The translations under genes and the position numbers were made by a program. Below, piece by piece: positions 47,888-56,823 of a stretch of DNA of 64,000 bases. The notes beneath the pieces were generated by a model, which was not told the origin of the DNA, ran no database searches, and was given only the letters and a program-made list of their open reading frames with translations. Numbering within the stretch: the stretch's first letter is position 1; the number at the start of each line of letters is the position of its first letter. The stretch spans positions 1 through 64,000 of the forward strand of contig CAMATZ010000024.1 in assembly GCA_945861275.1 (NCBI GenBank), in the 5' to 3' direction. The stretch comes from Bordetella parapertussis (GTDB lineage Bacteria; Pseudomonadota; Gammaproteobacteria; Burkholderiales; SG8-41).

Positions 47888-48703
47888 ATGAACTATCGTC
47901 GCAAAATCTCAACCGCAGTTGCTGCAGTTCTGGCCGTGGGCGCTGGTGTGCTGATGGCGCAAGGCACTGTAGGCCCCAAGGACGTCGCGTTCCCGACCGG
48001 CTTTGAGAAATGGCAGGTGTATCAACAGCTGAATCGCCACGACACCAAGCAATACCGCGAGCTTTATGCAAAACCCGAAGTGGTTAAAGCCGTGCGCGAA
48101 GGCAAGCCCATCCCCAACGGCACGGTGCTGGCGCTGGCAATTTTCGCCGCACAGGTTGATGCGGACGGCAAACCGACGCGCGATGCCAAAGGCAATTTCA
48201 TCAAAGGTAAACCGATGGGCGTCACGGTGATGGAAAAGCGCCCGGGCTGGGGCGCGTCGGTGCCGGAGGCATGGCGCAACGCCGACTGGCAGTACGCATC
48301 TTATCTGCCGGACGGCAAGCCCAACGAAAAAGCCAATGCCAATATCAAGGCCTGCTTCGAATGCCATCTTCCCCATGCGAAACAGGATTTCGTGATGTCG
48401 CTCGCGGGCTTGTCAGGCACCGCGTTGGGCGCAGCGCAACGGCCGTCGGGACCCGGTTCAGTCGCCATCGCTGAATTTTTGTTCGGTCCGGAGAAAGTTT
48501 CCGTAAAAGCCGGTCAGACAATTACGTGGACCAACATCGACGATTCGCCGCATCAAGTAACCGTACAGGGCGAGACTACGCTGCGCACGCCGGTGGTACT
48601 GAAAGGACAGAGCACGTCGCTGCAGTTCAACGACGCCGGCTCGTACGGCTACATCTGCGGATTGCACCCGGGGATGAAGGGTGAGATTGTAGTTACACGC
48701 TAA
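47888..48703 (+). CDS. Cytochrome P460-family heme protein fused to a cupredoxin domain
   Basis: 271 residues from ATG 47888, with a strong AGGAGG just upstream. A signal peptide (cleavage near MAQG) is followed by a cytochrome P460 / cytochrome c'-beta-like domain (about 30-165): FEKWQVYQQLNRHD, REGKPIPNGTVLALAIF and a single CFECH heme site (C156, C159, H160). A linker leads to a type I copper domain (about 190-271) with ligands H222 (DDSPHQV) and C257, H260, M263 (YICGLHPGM), as in plastocyanin/amicyanin. P460 proteins oxidise hydroxylamine or bind NO; the copper domain could relay electrons directly. It is a single gene, so its partners are unknown. Confidence 0.88.
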   Translation: MNYRRKISTAVAAVLAVGAGVLMAQGTVGPKDVAFPTGFEKWQVYQQLNRHDTKQYRELYAKPEVVKAVREGKPIPNGTVLALAIFAAQVDADGKPTRDAKGNFIKGKPMGVTVMEKRPGWGASVPEAWRNADWQYASYLPDGKPNEKANANIKACFECHLPHAKQDFVMSLAGLSGTALGAAQRPSGPGSVAIAEFLFGPEKVSVKAGQTITWTNIDDSPHQVTVQGETTLRTPVVLKGQSTSLQFNDAGSYGYICGLHPGMKGEIVVTR

Positions 48704-48707
48704 CTGC

Positions 48708-48776
48708 AGTGAAGTAGTGAATGGGTGAAGGGGTGAAAGAGGTACCCCCCTTCACTCTTCACCTTTCCCCTTTCAC
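48708..48776. repeat. Palindromic GTGAAGGG heptamer-repeat element
   Basis: GTGAA-type units (GTGAAGTAGTGAATGGGTGAAG) run into a GGTACC centre and then the complementary run CTTCACTCTTCACCTTTC. It lies between the convergent P460-fusion and Bug receptor genes and would fold into a long hairpin. Confidence 0.75.
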
Positions 48777-48789
48777 GTATGCACCACCC

Positions 48790-49755
48790 TTACTCCACCC
48801 GTATATTCGCCGCCTGTATCACCTTGGCGTAGCGCGCTACTTCGCTTTTGAAATAGGCCGCGAATTCCTGCGGCGTGCTGCCTACCGGATCAGCCCCTTC
48901 CTTCAGCATGAAGTCGCGCATCTCGGGTGATTTGATCGCGGCGATTATTTCAGCACTTAACTTGTTGACGATGGCGGCGGGCGTTGCGGCAGGTACGAAG
49001 ATCGCATACCAGTTCACCGACTCGAAACCCGGGTAAAGTGATGCCAGCGTCGGCAACCCGGGCGCCAGCCGGCTAGGCGCAGGGGAAGTTACCGCGAGCG
49101 CTCGCACCTTGCCGGAGCGCATATGCGGAATCATGGAGATCGCGCCGGCGAAACTGAAATCCACCTCACCGCTCATCAGTGCGATGGTTGCCGGGCCGGA
49201 GCCTTTGTAGGGAATATGCGTCGCCTGGAAACCCGCTCGCTGCTTGAACATTTCGAGCACCAGGTGGTTGGCCGTACCCGTGCCACCCGACGCGGCATTC
49301 ATCTTTCCGGCCTGCTTTCTTGCCAGTGCGATGAATTCGTTCAACGACGCCGCCGGCAGGCTGGGATGCGCTATCAAAAACTGCGCATTCGACGAAATCT
49401 GGCTCACCGGCGCGAGATCGCGTTGCACATCAAACGGTAGATTCCTGTACAGCGTGACAGCGCTGGCGAGCGAGGCCGCCGCGCACAACAGCGTGTAACC
49501 ATCGGCAGGCGATTTCGCGACCAGTTCGGTGCCGATCATGCTACCAGCGCCGGGCCGGTTTTCGACGACGACCGACTGCCCCATGCTCTCCTGAAACTTC
49601 CTGCCGAGCAGCCGTGCCTGCGGATCAAGGCCGCCGCCCGGCTGCACCGGCACGATGATGCGCAAGGTTTTAACGGGAAAACTTTGCGCCGGCGCAGTTG
49701 CAGGCAGGCACAGCGCGAAGACCGCTGCTGCGACCGTACAAGTAACGAATTTCAT
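48790..49755 (-). CDS. Bug-family tripartite tricarboxylate transporter substrate-binding protein
   Basis: 321 residues from ATG 49755 (MKFVTCTVAAAVFALCLPAT), with a signal peptide. LRIIVPVQPGGGLDPQARLL, NRPGAGSMIGTELVAKSPADGYTLL and HIPYKGSGPATIALMSGEVD are Bug signatures. These periplasmic receptors bind carboxylates and deliver them to TctAB permeases or act in sensing. No TctA/TctB gene is nearby, so this is an orphan receptor, as is common in Burkholderiales. The longer frame upstream runs into heptamer repeats and is not used. Confidence 0.93.
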   Translation of the reverse strand: MKFVTCTVAAAVFALCLPATAPAQSFPVKTLRIIVPVQPGGGLDPQARLLGRKFQESMGQSVVVENRPGAGSMIGTELVAKSPADGYTLLCAAASLASAVTLYRNLPFDVQRDLAPVSQISSNAQFLIAHPSLPAASLNEFIALARKQAGKMNAASGGTGTANHLVLEMFKQRAGFQATHIPYKGSGPATIALMSGEVDFSFAGAISMIPHMRSGKVRALAVTSPAPSRLAPGLPTLASLYPGFESVNWYAIFVPAATPAAIVNKLSAEIIAAIKSPEMRDFMLKEGADPVGSTPQEFAAYFKSEVARYAKVIQAANIRVE

Positions 49756-49787
49756 CTGGACTCCAGCCTCAGTTAAGTACCGTGAAG

Positions 49788-49904
49788 GGGCTAACTGCCG
49801 TGAAGTTGTGAAGGAGTGAAGACGTGAAGGGGGTACCCCATTCACTCCTTCACTCCTTCACTCCTTCACCCTTCACCCTTCACCCTTCACCCTTCACCCT
49901 TCAC
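49788..49904. repeat. Heptamer-repeat palindrome with five exact TTCACCC units
   Basis: Imperfect GTGAAGG-type units lead to a central GGGGTACCCC. Three TTCACTCC units and then five exact TTCACCC units plus TTCAC follow. The stop codon of the phoX-family gene lies inside the last unit, so changes in repeat number could alter that end. Confidence 0.9.
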
Positions 49905-51832
49905 GACCCTATCTCCCCGCCATCCGCCTTGGTAATCGCCACCACCGCAGGCCGCGGCGGCATATCGGGTTTGAAATCCGGCCAGCGCGTTGACGGCTTG
50001 TCGTAGGTCGAACCTTTCTCATCACCCGGATGTTGAATCGCGAGAAACAGTGTCTTGCCGTCAGGTGTGAATTCAGGCCCGCAGATTTCTCCGCCGCGCG
50101 GGCATGCAAAGAATGCGCGTGTGACACCACGCTGTGGGCCGCTGGTCTCGGCGGCATACGCGGTGTCGGCGAAACCCGCCGCGTCTTCCTGACCGTCGGT
50201 CACAATCCAGATTCTGCCTTTGGGGTCGAACGCGACGTTGTCCGGCGCGGCAATCCAGCCGTTGTCCGTCACCGGGCCGTGATAGCGCGCGCCATGCTCC
50301 GGCTTTTTCGGATCACCGCCGAGTATGAAAAACTCCCACGTGCATTCCGTTGCCGAGTGATCGGGCTTGCCGTTGACCATCGGCGGTACGATTTCGATGA
50401 TGTGCCCATGCCGGTTCGGTCCACGAGGATTGGCGACATTCACCTGATCCGGCTTACGCTGCTCGTTGTAGGTGAGCACGACGTAAACGCGGCCAGTGAC
50501 GGGATGCGCCTCCACGTCTTCGGGGCGATCCATCGGCGTTGCGCCCAGCAAATCACCGGCGCGGCGCAGTTCGATCATCACGTCGCCCTGATTCTCGAAA
50601 CCGTTCGCTTTGGTCAGCGACCCCTGTCCGTACACGATGGGCAGCCAGCGCATCTTGCCATCGGCCTCGAAACGCGCAGCGTAAAGCGTGCCGTTGTCGA
50701 GCAGATCGCGATTTGCCGCTGGCGAGTCCGCGCTGTAGCGGTCACGCGTAACGAACTTGTAGACGTAATCCATGCGCTCGTCGTCGCCCGAGTAGACGGC
50801 GACGCGTCCATCGTGGCTTATCGCGGTGGTCGCGCATTCGTGCTTGCAGCGACCCAGCGCGGTGCGCTTGACTGGCGTCGATTTCGGATCGTATGGATCG
50901 ATCTCGACGATCCACCCGAAGCGGTTCGGCTCGTTGGGTTCGCGATTCAGATTGAAGCGGTCGAAATGCCGGCCCCACAAGTAGCGTCCGCGACCGTTAA
51001 TGCCGTAACGCTTCCAAGCTGCGGCCTCGCGCCCCACACTTGCGTCGCCAGTGAAATAATTCTGGAGATTCTCCTCAGCCGTGAGCACCGTGCCCCAAGG
51101 CGTTACGCCGCCGGCGCAGTTGTTAAGCGTGCCGATCACGCGCGTGCCCGATACATCTGCCCGCGTGGCCATGCGCGGATGTCCTGCCGCTGGCCCCGAC
51201 ACGCGCATCGATGTGCTGCGCGTGGAGATGCGCCGATTGTACTGGCTGCCGCTGACCACACGCCACGCGTTGCCTTCGCGCGCGATCTCCACAACGGTGT
51301 GTCCCTGTGACGCCATCTCGGTTTCGCATTGTTCGCGCGTCATGATCTTTGGGTAATTTTGTGCCGTCATGCCCGGCCACATCAGCTGCGGTTGGTTGAG
51401 CTCATGGTTGACGCACAGCAATCCACGTGTCGAATTTTTTGAGCCGCGTGGTAGCGGCATGAAGGCCATGAAGTCATTGTTGACGCCGAACTGGCGTTCC
51501 TGCTCGTCGGCGGTTTGCACACCCGGCCTGAACTCCGGAGCGCCGGTGTGCAACGGATCACCCCAGCGTATCAGCACTTGTGTGGCGTAACCCGGCGCGA
51601 CATGGTGGTTTTCATCCAGAAAGCGCCCGATCTCAGCGAAGGTCAGCGACGAACCACTGTCCTGTGGAGCGGACGTGGCGCAGCCGAACAGTCCGTAGAC
51701 ACCCGCCGCCGCCATGCCTTTCAAAGCCGCGCGCCGCGTCATGCGCGCGTCCATTACTTGGGCAATCGTGGGTTCGGCGGATTCGTTTGAGACGGTATCG
51801 TCCGCGTCTTCGTTGTGAATCGGCCTGTTCAT
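49901..51832 (-). CDS. PhoX-family alkaline phosphatase (DUF839)
   Basis: 643 residues. After about 30 charged residues a Tat-type signal MTRRAALKGMAAAGVYGLFG and a lipobox-like Cys (C51) are seen, so the folded, metal-loaded protein should be exported by Tat. VNHELNQPQ, GTLNNCAGGVTPWGTVLTAE and KHECATTAISHDGRVAVYSG match PhoX/DUF839, which use calcium and iron to hydrolyse phosphoesters. A strong AGGAGG precedes the ATG. No clear Pho box is visible. The C-terminus ends within a heptamer-repeat element. Confidence 0.9.
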   Translation of the reverse strand: MNRPIHNEDADDTVSNESAEPTIAQVMDARMTRRAALKGMAAAGVYGLFGCATSAPQDSGSSLTFAEIGRFLDENHHVAPGYATQVLIRWGDPLHTGAPEFRPGVQTADEQERQFGVNNDFMAFMPLPRGSKNSTRGLLCVNHELNQPQLMWPGMTAQNYPKIMTREQCETEMASQGHTVVEIAREGNAWRVVSGSQYNRRISTRSTSMRVSGPAAGHPRMATRADVSGTRVIGTLNNCAGGVTPWGTVLTAEENLQNYFTGDASVGREAAAWKRYGINGRGRYLWGRHFDRFNLNREPNEPNRFGWIVEIDPYDPKSTPVKRTALGRCKHECATTAISHDGRVAVYSGDDERMDYVYKFVTRDRYSADSPAANRDLLDNGTLYAARFEADGKMRWLPIVYGQGSLTKANGFENQGDVMIELRRAGDLLGATPMDRPEDVEAHPVTGRVYVVLTYNEQRKPDQVNVANPRGPNRHGHIIEIVPPMVNGKPDHSATECTWEFFILGGDPKKPEHGARYHGPVTDNGWIAAPDNVAFDPKGRIWIVTDGQEDAAGFADTAYAAETSGPQRGVTRAFFACPRGGEICGPEFTPDGKTLFLAIQHPGDEKGSTYDKPSTRWPDFKPDMPPRPAVVAITKADGGEIGS

Positions 51833-51999
51833 GAAGGTGCCTCCTGGTTGTTTTCTTCGGTTGGCCCGCGAATACGAAGCTTAATGGAATAAGCAGAAGG
51901 AGGTACAATGTTTACGGAACGATCGGGCGTATAACAATACTAATCACGAGGAACCGTCCGATGGTGACGCCGGAGCATCGCTGCGCATGACGCGCCGGT

Positions 52000-53292
52000 G
52001 TGTCAAATATGCAACAGAACTTTGATGAACCAATGAAACACATCCTCGTGCTTTTCCCCAAGGATTGGGATCGTGATGAACTCGAGCAACCGCGCTATCG
52101 CGCACGCTACGCGTTTTTCTACGAAGGCTTTGATCTTTTTACGTTTCCCGAAAACGCGCGCCTGCTCACGTTTAACGTTTGGCGCTATGCCGCTAAGCTG
52201 GTCAAAAAATATCGCGGCCGCATCGATGGCGTGATCAGCAACAACGAGCAATTTGGCGCGCTGATTGCCGCTGTGGTGGCGCAGCGGCTCGGGTTGCCGG
52301 GCACCGATCCGGCGGTGATCATCGCCGCACAGCACAAGTACTACGCGCGCTGCCTGCAACAGAAAATCGTGCCGGAGGCGACGCCGCGCTTCTCGGTGTT
52401 TCCGTACCAAATGCAAACTGCTGCCGAGGTGGGCTTGCCGTTTCCGCTTTACGTGAAGCCGGTGAAGGCGACCTACTCCGTGCTCGCACGCCGGGTGGAT
52501 AGTTTCACCGAGCTGCAAAAGCATCTGCGCTTCAATCCGCTGGAAACCCTGATCCTGCACAAACTGGTGACGCCGTTTAACGATTTGATGGCGCGCTTCA
52601 CGCCGTTCACCATCGACGCCCATCACCTGATCGGCGAGGAAATCATGAGCGGGATGCAGGTCAATCTCGACGGCTTCCTGCACAACGGCAAAATCACCAT
52701 CCTCGGCATTGTCGATGAAGTGATGTATCCGGGCACGCAGGCCTTCATGCGCTTCGAGTATCCGTCGCGTCTGCCCGCCGAGGTACTGGCGCGCATGCGT
52801 GCACTTGCCGAAAAATTGTTCACCGGCATCGATTACGGCTACGGCTTTTTCAACGTCGAACTGATCTATCAGCCGGAAACCGGGCGCATACAGATTATCG
52901 AAATCAATCCGCGCATGGCATCGCAAATCGTCAACCTGTATCGCCGTGTCGATGGCTACGACCCGTATGAGGTATTGATCAATCTCGCCCTCGGCGTGGC
53001 GCCGCGCATCACCGTCGGCGCGGGCGACTTCGGCGCGGCAGCGAGTTTCGTGTTCCGCCGCTTTGACGGGCGCGAAGTCGTGCGCGCGCCGCAACCGGCG
53101 CAGATCGAGTCGGTGCACCAGCGTTATCCCGATGCGCGGCTGATGTTGTATCTGAAGCGCGGCGCGAGCCTGGCGCGCGAGATGAAGTGGCTGGGCAGTT
53201 ACCGCTATGCCGTGCTCAATCTAGGCGGCGCGAGCGCCGAAGACCTGCATCATCGCTACGACGAGATACGGCGGGCATTGTCGTTTGAGTGA
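52000..53292 (+). CDS. ATP-grasp domain protein, ligase of unknown substrate
   Basis: 430 residues from GTG 52000; ATG 52009 and 52033 are alternatives. An N-terminal Rossmann-like part (HILVLFPKDWDRDELEQPRY) precedes an ATP-grasp fold: FPLYVKPVKATYS as the ATP lysine strand, then FFNVELIYQPETG and IIEINPRMASQ with the metal-binding Glu and Asn. The family makes amide or peptide bonds through acyl-phosphates (D-Ala-D-Ala ligase, carboxylases). No partner enzyme or carrier protein is adjacent except mpl downstream, separated by a repeat element. Confidence 0.82.
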   Translation: MSNMQQNFDEPMKHILVLFPKDWDRDELEQPRYRARYAFFYEGFDLFTFPENARLLTFNVWRYAAKLVKKYRGRIDGVISNNEQFGALIAAVVAQRLGLPGTDPAVIIAAQHKYYARCLQQKIVPEATPRFSVFPYQMQTAAEVGLPFPLYVKPVKATYSVLARRVDSFTELQKHLRFNPLETLILHKLVTPFNDLMARFTPFTIDAHHLIGEEIMSGMQVNLDGFLHNGKITILGIVDEVMYPGTQAFMRFEYPSRLPAEVLARMRALAEKLFTGIDYGYGFFNVELIYQPETGRIQIIEINPRMASQIVNLYRRVDGYDPYEVLINLALGVAPRITVGAGDFGAAASFVFRRFDGREVVRAPQPAQIESVHQRYPDARLMLYLKRGASLAREMKWLGSYRYAVLNLGGASAEDLHHRYDEIRRALSFE

Positions 53293-53295
53293 TTA

Positions 53296-53379
53296 GGGCG
53301 TGAAGGGTGAAACGTGAAGGGTGAAGAGTAAACCGCGCGGTTGTCGCCCTTCACGCTTCACGCTTCACCCTTCACGGCA
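53296..53379. repeat. Palindromic GTGAAGGG heptamer-repeat element upstream of mpl
   Basis: GGGCGTGAAGGGTGAAACG and further GTGAAGGG units on the left are mirrored by CGCCCTTCACGCTTCACG and CCCTTCACGGC on the right. This is the same architecture as the elements at 48.7 and 49.8 kb. It separates two co-directional genes. Confidence 0.8.
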
Positions 53380-53400
53380 GTTAAGTTATTCTCCCCCATC

Positions 53401-54756
53401 ATGCACATCCACATCCTCGGCATCTGCGGCACCTTCATGGGTGGCATCGCGGCGCTGGCACGAGCGGCAGGACACGAAGTTACCGGCTGCGATGCCAACG
53501 TATATCCGCCGATGAGCACGCAGTTGCAAACCCTGGGCATAACGCTGATTGAAGGCTTTGCGCCGGATCAGATCAAGCTGGAACCCGATTTATTCGTGGC
53601 CGGCAATGTGGTTGCGCGCGGCAATCCGCTGATGGAGGAAATTTTAAATCGCGGTTTGCCGTATACCTCCGGTCCGCAATGGCTGGCGGAAAACGTGTTG
53701 CGCGGCAAGTGGGTGCTGGCGGTGGCAGGCACGCACGGCAAGACCACCACCACTGCCATGCTGGCGTGGATGCTCGAATGCGGCGGCCTGTCACCGGGAT
53801 TTCTGGTGGGCGGCGTACCTGAAAATTTCGGCGTCTCGGCGCGGCTGACGCCGGCTTCGTTTTTTGTGATTGAGGCCGATGAGTACGACACGGCGTTCTT
53901 CGACAAGCGTTCCAAGTTCGTGCATTACCTGCCGCGCACGGCGATCTTGAACAACCTGGAATTCGATCACGCCGATATTTTTGCCGATCTCGCGGCGATT
54001 GAAACGCAGTTTCATCACCTGGTGCGCACTGTGCCGGGCAACGGTTTGATCGTCAGCAACGGCGCTGACGCAAATCTTGAGCGCATGTTAAAGCGCGGCT
54101 GCTGGACACCCATCGAACGCTATGGCGTGGCCGTTGGCTGGCAGGCAGGCGTGCGCTATGCCGACGGATTTGAGGTGCTGTTAAACGGCGCGGTGCAAGG
54201 CCGCGTACGGTGGGATTTACTCGGCGAACACAACATAGCCAATGCGCTGGCCGCAATCGCCGCGGCACGCCACGCGGGTGTGCCCGCAAAGGTGGCTATC
54301 GAAGCGCTGGTGACCTTCAAAAACGTCAAGCGGCGCATGGAGTTCAAGGGCACTGCGGGGGGTGTCACCGTTTACGACGATTTCGCGCATCACCCCACGG
54401 CCATCGCCACCACGCTTGCCGGACTGCGCGCAAAAATCGGCGATGCACGCCTGATCGCGGTACTGGAGCCGCGCTCCAACACCATGAAACTGGGGGTGAT
54501 GAAAGACGCGCTCGCGGCAAGCCTCAGTGCCGCTGACCGCGTATTTTGTTACAGCGGCGGACTTGGCTGGGACCCCGCCGCAGCGCTCGCGACGCTGGGC
54601 GCCACGGCCAGCGTGTGTGATGATCTCACGCGGCTGGTCAATGATATTGTGGCCGTCGTACGCGCGGGAGATCATGTGCTCATCATGAGCAACGGCGGCT
54701 TTGGCGGTATCCACCAAAAACTTTTAACGCGACTGGCGCAGGATGCAGGCGCATGA
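53401..54756 (+). CDS. mpl: UDP-N-acetylmuramate:tripeptide ligase Mpl
   Basis: 451 residues from ATG 53401; the upstream frame extension is translated repeat DNA. It is a Mur-ligase fold with MHIHILGICGTFMGGIAALA, the ATP loop VAGTHGKTTTT (110-118) and the Mpl-typical FFVIEADEYDTAFFDKRSKF. Mpl joins recycled L-Ala-D-Glu-meso-diaminopimelate to UDP-MurNAc for peptidoglycan recycling. The amidase gene begins 27 bases downstream. Confidence 0.95.
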   Translation: MHIHILGICGTFMGGIAALARAAGHEVTGCDANVYPPMSTQLQTLGITLIEGFAPDQIKLEPDLFVAGNVVARGNPLMEEILNRGLPYTSGPQWLAENVLRGKWVLAVAGTHGKTTTTAMLAWMLECGGLSPGFLVGGVPENFGVSARLTPASFFVIEADEYDTAFFDKRSKFVHYLPRTAILNNLEFDHADIFADLAAIETQFHHLVRTVPGNGLIVSNGADANLERMLKRGCWTPIERYGVAVGWQAGVRYADGFEVLLNGAVQGRVRWDLLGEHNIANALAAIAAARHAGVPAKVAIEALVTFKNVKRRMEFKGTAGGVTVYDDFAHHPTAIATTLAGLRAKIGDARLIAVLEPRSNTMKLGVMKDALAASLSAADRVFCYSGGLGWDPAAALATLGATASVCDDLTRLVNDIVAVVRAGDHVLIMSNGGFGGIHQKLLTRLAQDAGA

Positions 54757-54783
54757 ACGATCAGCATTTTTAAAGGAATTTTT

Positions 54784-55956
54784 GTGACTATATTAGATCG
54801 CGACAAGCTCGGTGCATTTTGCCGTCACACCCATGTAGAAGTGCCGGGCGCGGCCAGCGGCCCGCTCGCCGGATTGAGCTTTGGGCTGAAGGATATTTTT
54901 GATGTGGCTGGCCACAAGACGGGTTTCGGCTGCCCCGACTGGCTGCGCACACACGATGCGGCCAAGGTGCATTCACTGGTTGCAAAAAAGTTGCTCGATG
55001 CCGGCGCTAGCCTCGCCGGCAAAACACACACCGAAGAAATGGCGTTCAGTCTCACCGGCGAAAACGCCCATTACGGTACACCGCTGAACGTCGCCGCTCC
55101 CGGCCGCGTTCCCGGCGGATCGTCCAGCGGTTCAGCAGCGGCAGTAGCAGGCAAGCTGGTGGATTTTGCCATCGGCAGCGACACCGGCGGCTCGGTGCGC
55201 GGTCCGGCGAGTTTTTGCGGCATCTACGGCATACGCCCCACGCATGGGCACGTCTCGCTCGACGGCGTGTGTGCGCTCGCACCGAGCTTCGACACCTGCG
55301 GCTGGTTCGCGCGCGACGCCGATTTGCTGGCACGCGTGGGCGATGTGCTGCTGGGCGGCAAGGCGGCATCGCCGGGACGCGTGTTGCTGGCGCAGGATGC
55401 GTTTGCGCTCGCCCTGCCCGACGCCGCTGCAGCGTTGCAACCGGCGCTGGCGCGCGTGGCAAAAGTGCTGGGCACGCCGCAAGCGGTTACTGTCAGCAGC
55501 GAAGGTTTGAACGCATGGTTTGAGGTGTTTCGCATCCTGCAGTTTGCCGAGATTTGGGAGACGCACCGCGAGTGGGTAACAAGGGTAAAACCCAACTTTG
55601 GTATCGCCATCGGCAAACGCTTTGAAGCGGTTGCGAAGAGCGACCCCGCTGAAGTGGCGCGCATGGCGCCGCAACGCGACGCCATCGCTGAACGGCTCGA
55701 CCACTTGCTCGCCAACAACGCCATCATGCTGCTGCCCACCGTGCCGGATATCGCGCCGCTGCTGAACTGTCCGCATGAACAGACCACTTCATTTCGCGAG
55801 CGTGCGATGGGCATGTTGTGCATTTCAGGCCTGGGCCGATTGCCGCAGGTGAGCCTGCCGCTGGCGACAGTGAACGGTTGCCCGTTGGGGCTGTCGATGG
55901 TGGCCGCGCGCGGCAATGATGAAATGCTGCTGGCGGTGGCACGGCAGATAGTTTGA
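54784..55956 (+). CDS. Amidase-signature family amidase
   Basis: 390 residues from GTG 54784, with AAAGGAAT upstream. The Ser-cisSer-Lys triad is visible: K36 in FGLKDIFD, the cis-Ser in GGSSSGSAAA (113-115), and nucleophile S137 in GSDTGGSVRGP. It hydrolyses carboxamides; the short length resembles plant-type AMI1/indole-acetamide amidases. The substrate is not determined. It may be co-transcribed with mpl and the phzF-like gene. Confidence 0.92.
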   Translation: MTILDRDKLGAFCRHTHVEVPGAASGPLAGLSFGLKDIFDVAGHKTGFGCPDWLRTHDAAKVHSLVAKKLLDAGASLAGKTHTEEMAFSLTGENAHYGTPLNVAAPGRVPGGSSSGSAAAVAGKLVDFAIGSDTGGSVRGPASFCGIYGIRPTHGHVSLDGVCALAPSFDTCGWFARDADLLARVGDVLLGGKAASPGRVLLAQDAFALALPDAAAALQPALARVAKVLGTPQAVTVSSEGLNAWFEVFRILQFAEIWETHREWVTRVKPNFGIAIGKRFEAVAKSDPAEVARMAPQRDAIAERLDHLLANNAIMLLPTVPDIAPLLNCPHEQTTSFRERAMGMLCISGLGRLPQVSLPLATVNGCPLGLSMVAARGNDEMLLAVARQIV

Positions 55957-55965
55957 TTCACACCC

Positions 55966-56820
55966 ATGCCTGCTTTCGCCTATCGTATCGTTAACGTCTT
56001 CGTTGACCCGGCTTCGCCGCAAAGCCGGCTAACCGGCAACCCGCTGTGCGTGTTCGAAGACGCGCGCGGCATTGATGCAGCAACGCAGCAAGCGCTGGCG
56101 CTGCAATTCAATCTATCGGAAACCGTGTTCGTACTGCCTTCCGCCAAAGCCACCGCACGCATTCGCATTTACACGCCGGCGTTTGAAATGCCGTTTGCCG
56201 GACATCCCACACTGGGGTCCGCGCACGTGGTGCGCGCACTCACGGGCGCTGGCGACTCGCTTACGCTGGAAACCGGCTCCGGCGTCATTCCGGTGCGCGC
56301 GAACGGTGACCATTGGACGCTTACAGCCAACGCGCCGAAGACGCGCGCACTCGACCTGTCGAACGACGCGTTCGTTTCATTGATGGGGCTGGACGCCACT
56401 GACCTGCGTGAAACCCCGCTGTGGGTGAACACCGGCAACGAGCAACTGCTTGCGCCGCTGGCGAGCGCGGACGCGATTCGGCGCTGCCGCCCCGACCCCG
56501 CGCGCATGGCGGCACTAACCCACGCCGGTGGCACACCGAAAATTTACGTGTGGGCCGAGTTGGGCAACGACGAATTACTCGCACGGTTCTTCCTGCTCAA
56601 GCACGGCGCGCTGCTCGAGGATTACGGCACCGGCAGTGCGGCAGCCAATCTCGGCGGCTGGTTTGTCGCACGGCAGGCGTCGTTGCCGGTAAAGCGCATG
56701 ATCCATCAGGGCGAGCCGATTGGCCGCCCCGCGCGCGTCGCGCTCGAGGTGGATGCCAGCGGCGGCATCCACGTCAGCGGACAGGTGATTGAACTGGGTG
56801 CGGGATCGGTGGAGATTTAA
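55966..56820 (+). CDS. PhzF-family isomerase/epimerase
   Basis: 284 residues, the usual size. FAYRIVNVFVDPASPQSRLT and NLSETVFVLPSAK with the catalytic Glu open the first half; MPFAGHPTLGSAHV and YGTGSAAANLGGW follow. PhzF isomerises a phenazine precursor, but most relatives act on other small acids. No phenazine genes are present. It lies 9 bases after the amidase stop. Confidence 0.92.
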   Translation: MPAFAYRIVNVFVDPASPQSRLTGNPLCVFEDARGIDAATQQALALQFNLSETVFVLPSAKATARIRIYTPAFEMPFAGHPTLGSAHVVRALTGAGDSLTLETGSGVIPVRANGDHWTLTANAPKTRALDLSNDAFVSLMGLDATDLRETPLWVNTGNEQLLAPLASADAIRRCRPDPARMAALTHAGGTPKIYVWAELGNDELLARFFLLKHGALLEDYGTGSAAANLGGWFVARQASLPVKRMIHQGEPIGRPARVALEVDASGGIHVSGQVIELGAGSVEI

Positions 56821-56823
56821 AGC

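Noticed and set aside
49788-49904. CRISPR-like appearance of the tandem TTCACCC run
   Set aside because: The units are 7-8 bases with no spacers, so this is a short tandem repeat within a palindrome.
51890-51999. Tiny frame starting ATGTTTACGG after AGGAGG upstream of the ATP-grasp gene
   Set aside because: It stops after eight codons; the good ribosome site may mark a leader peptide, but nothing else supports it.
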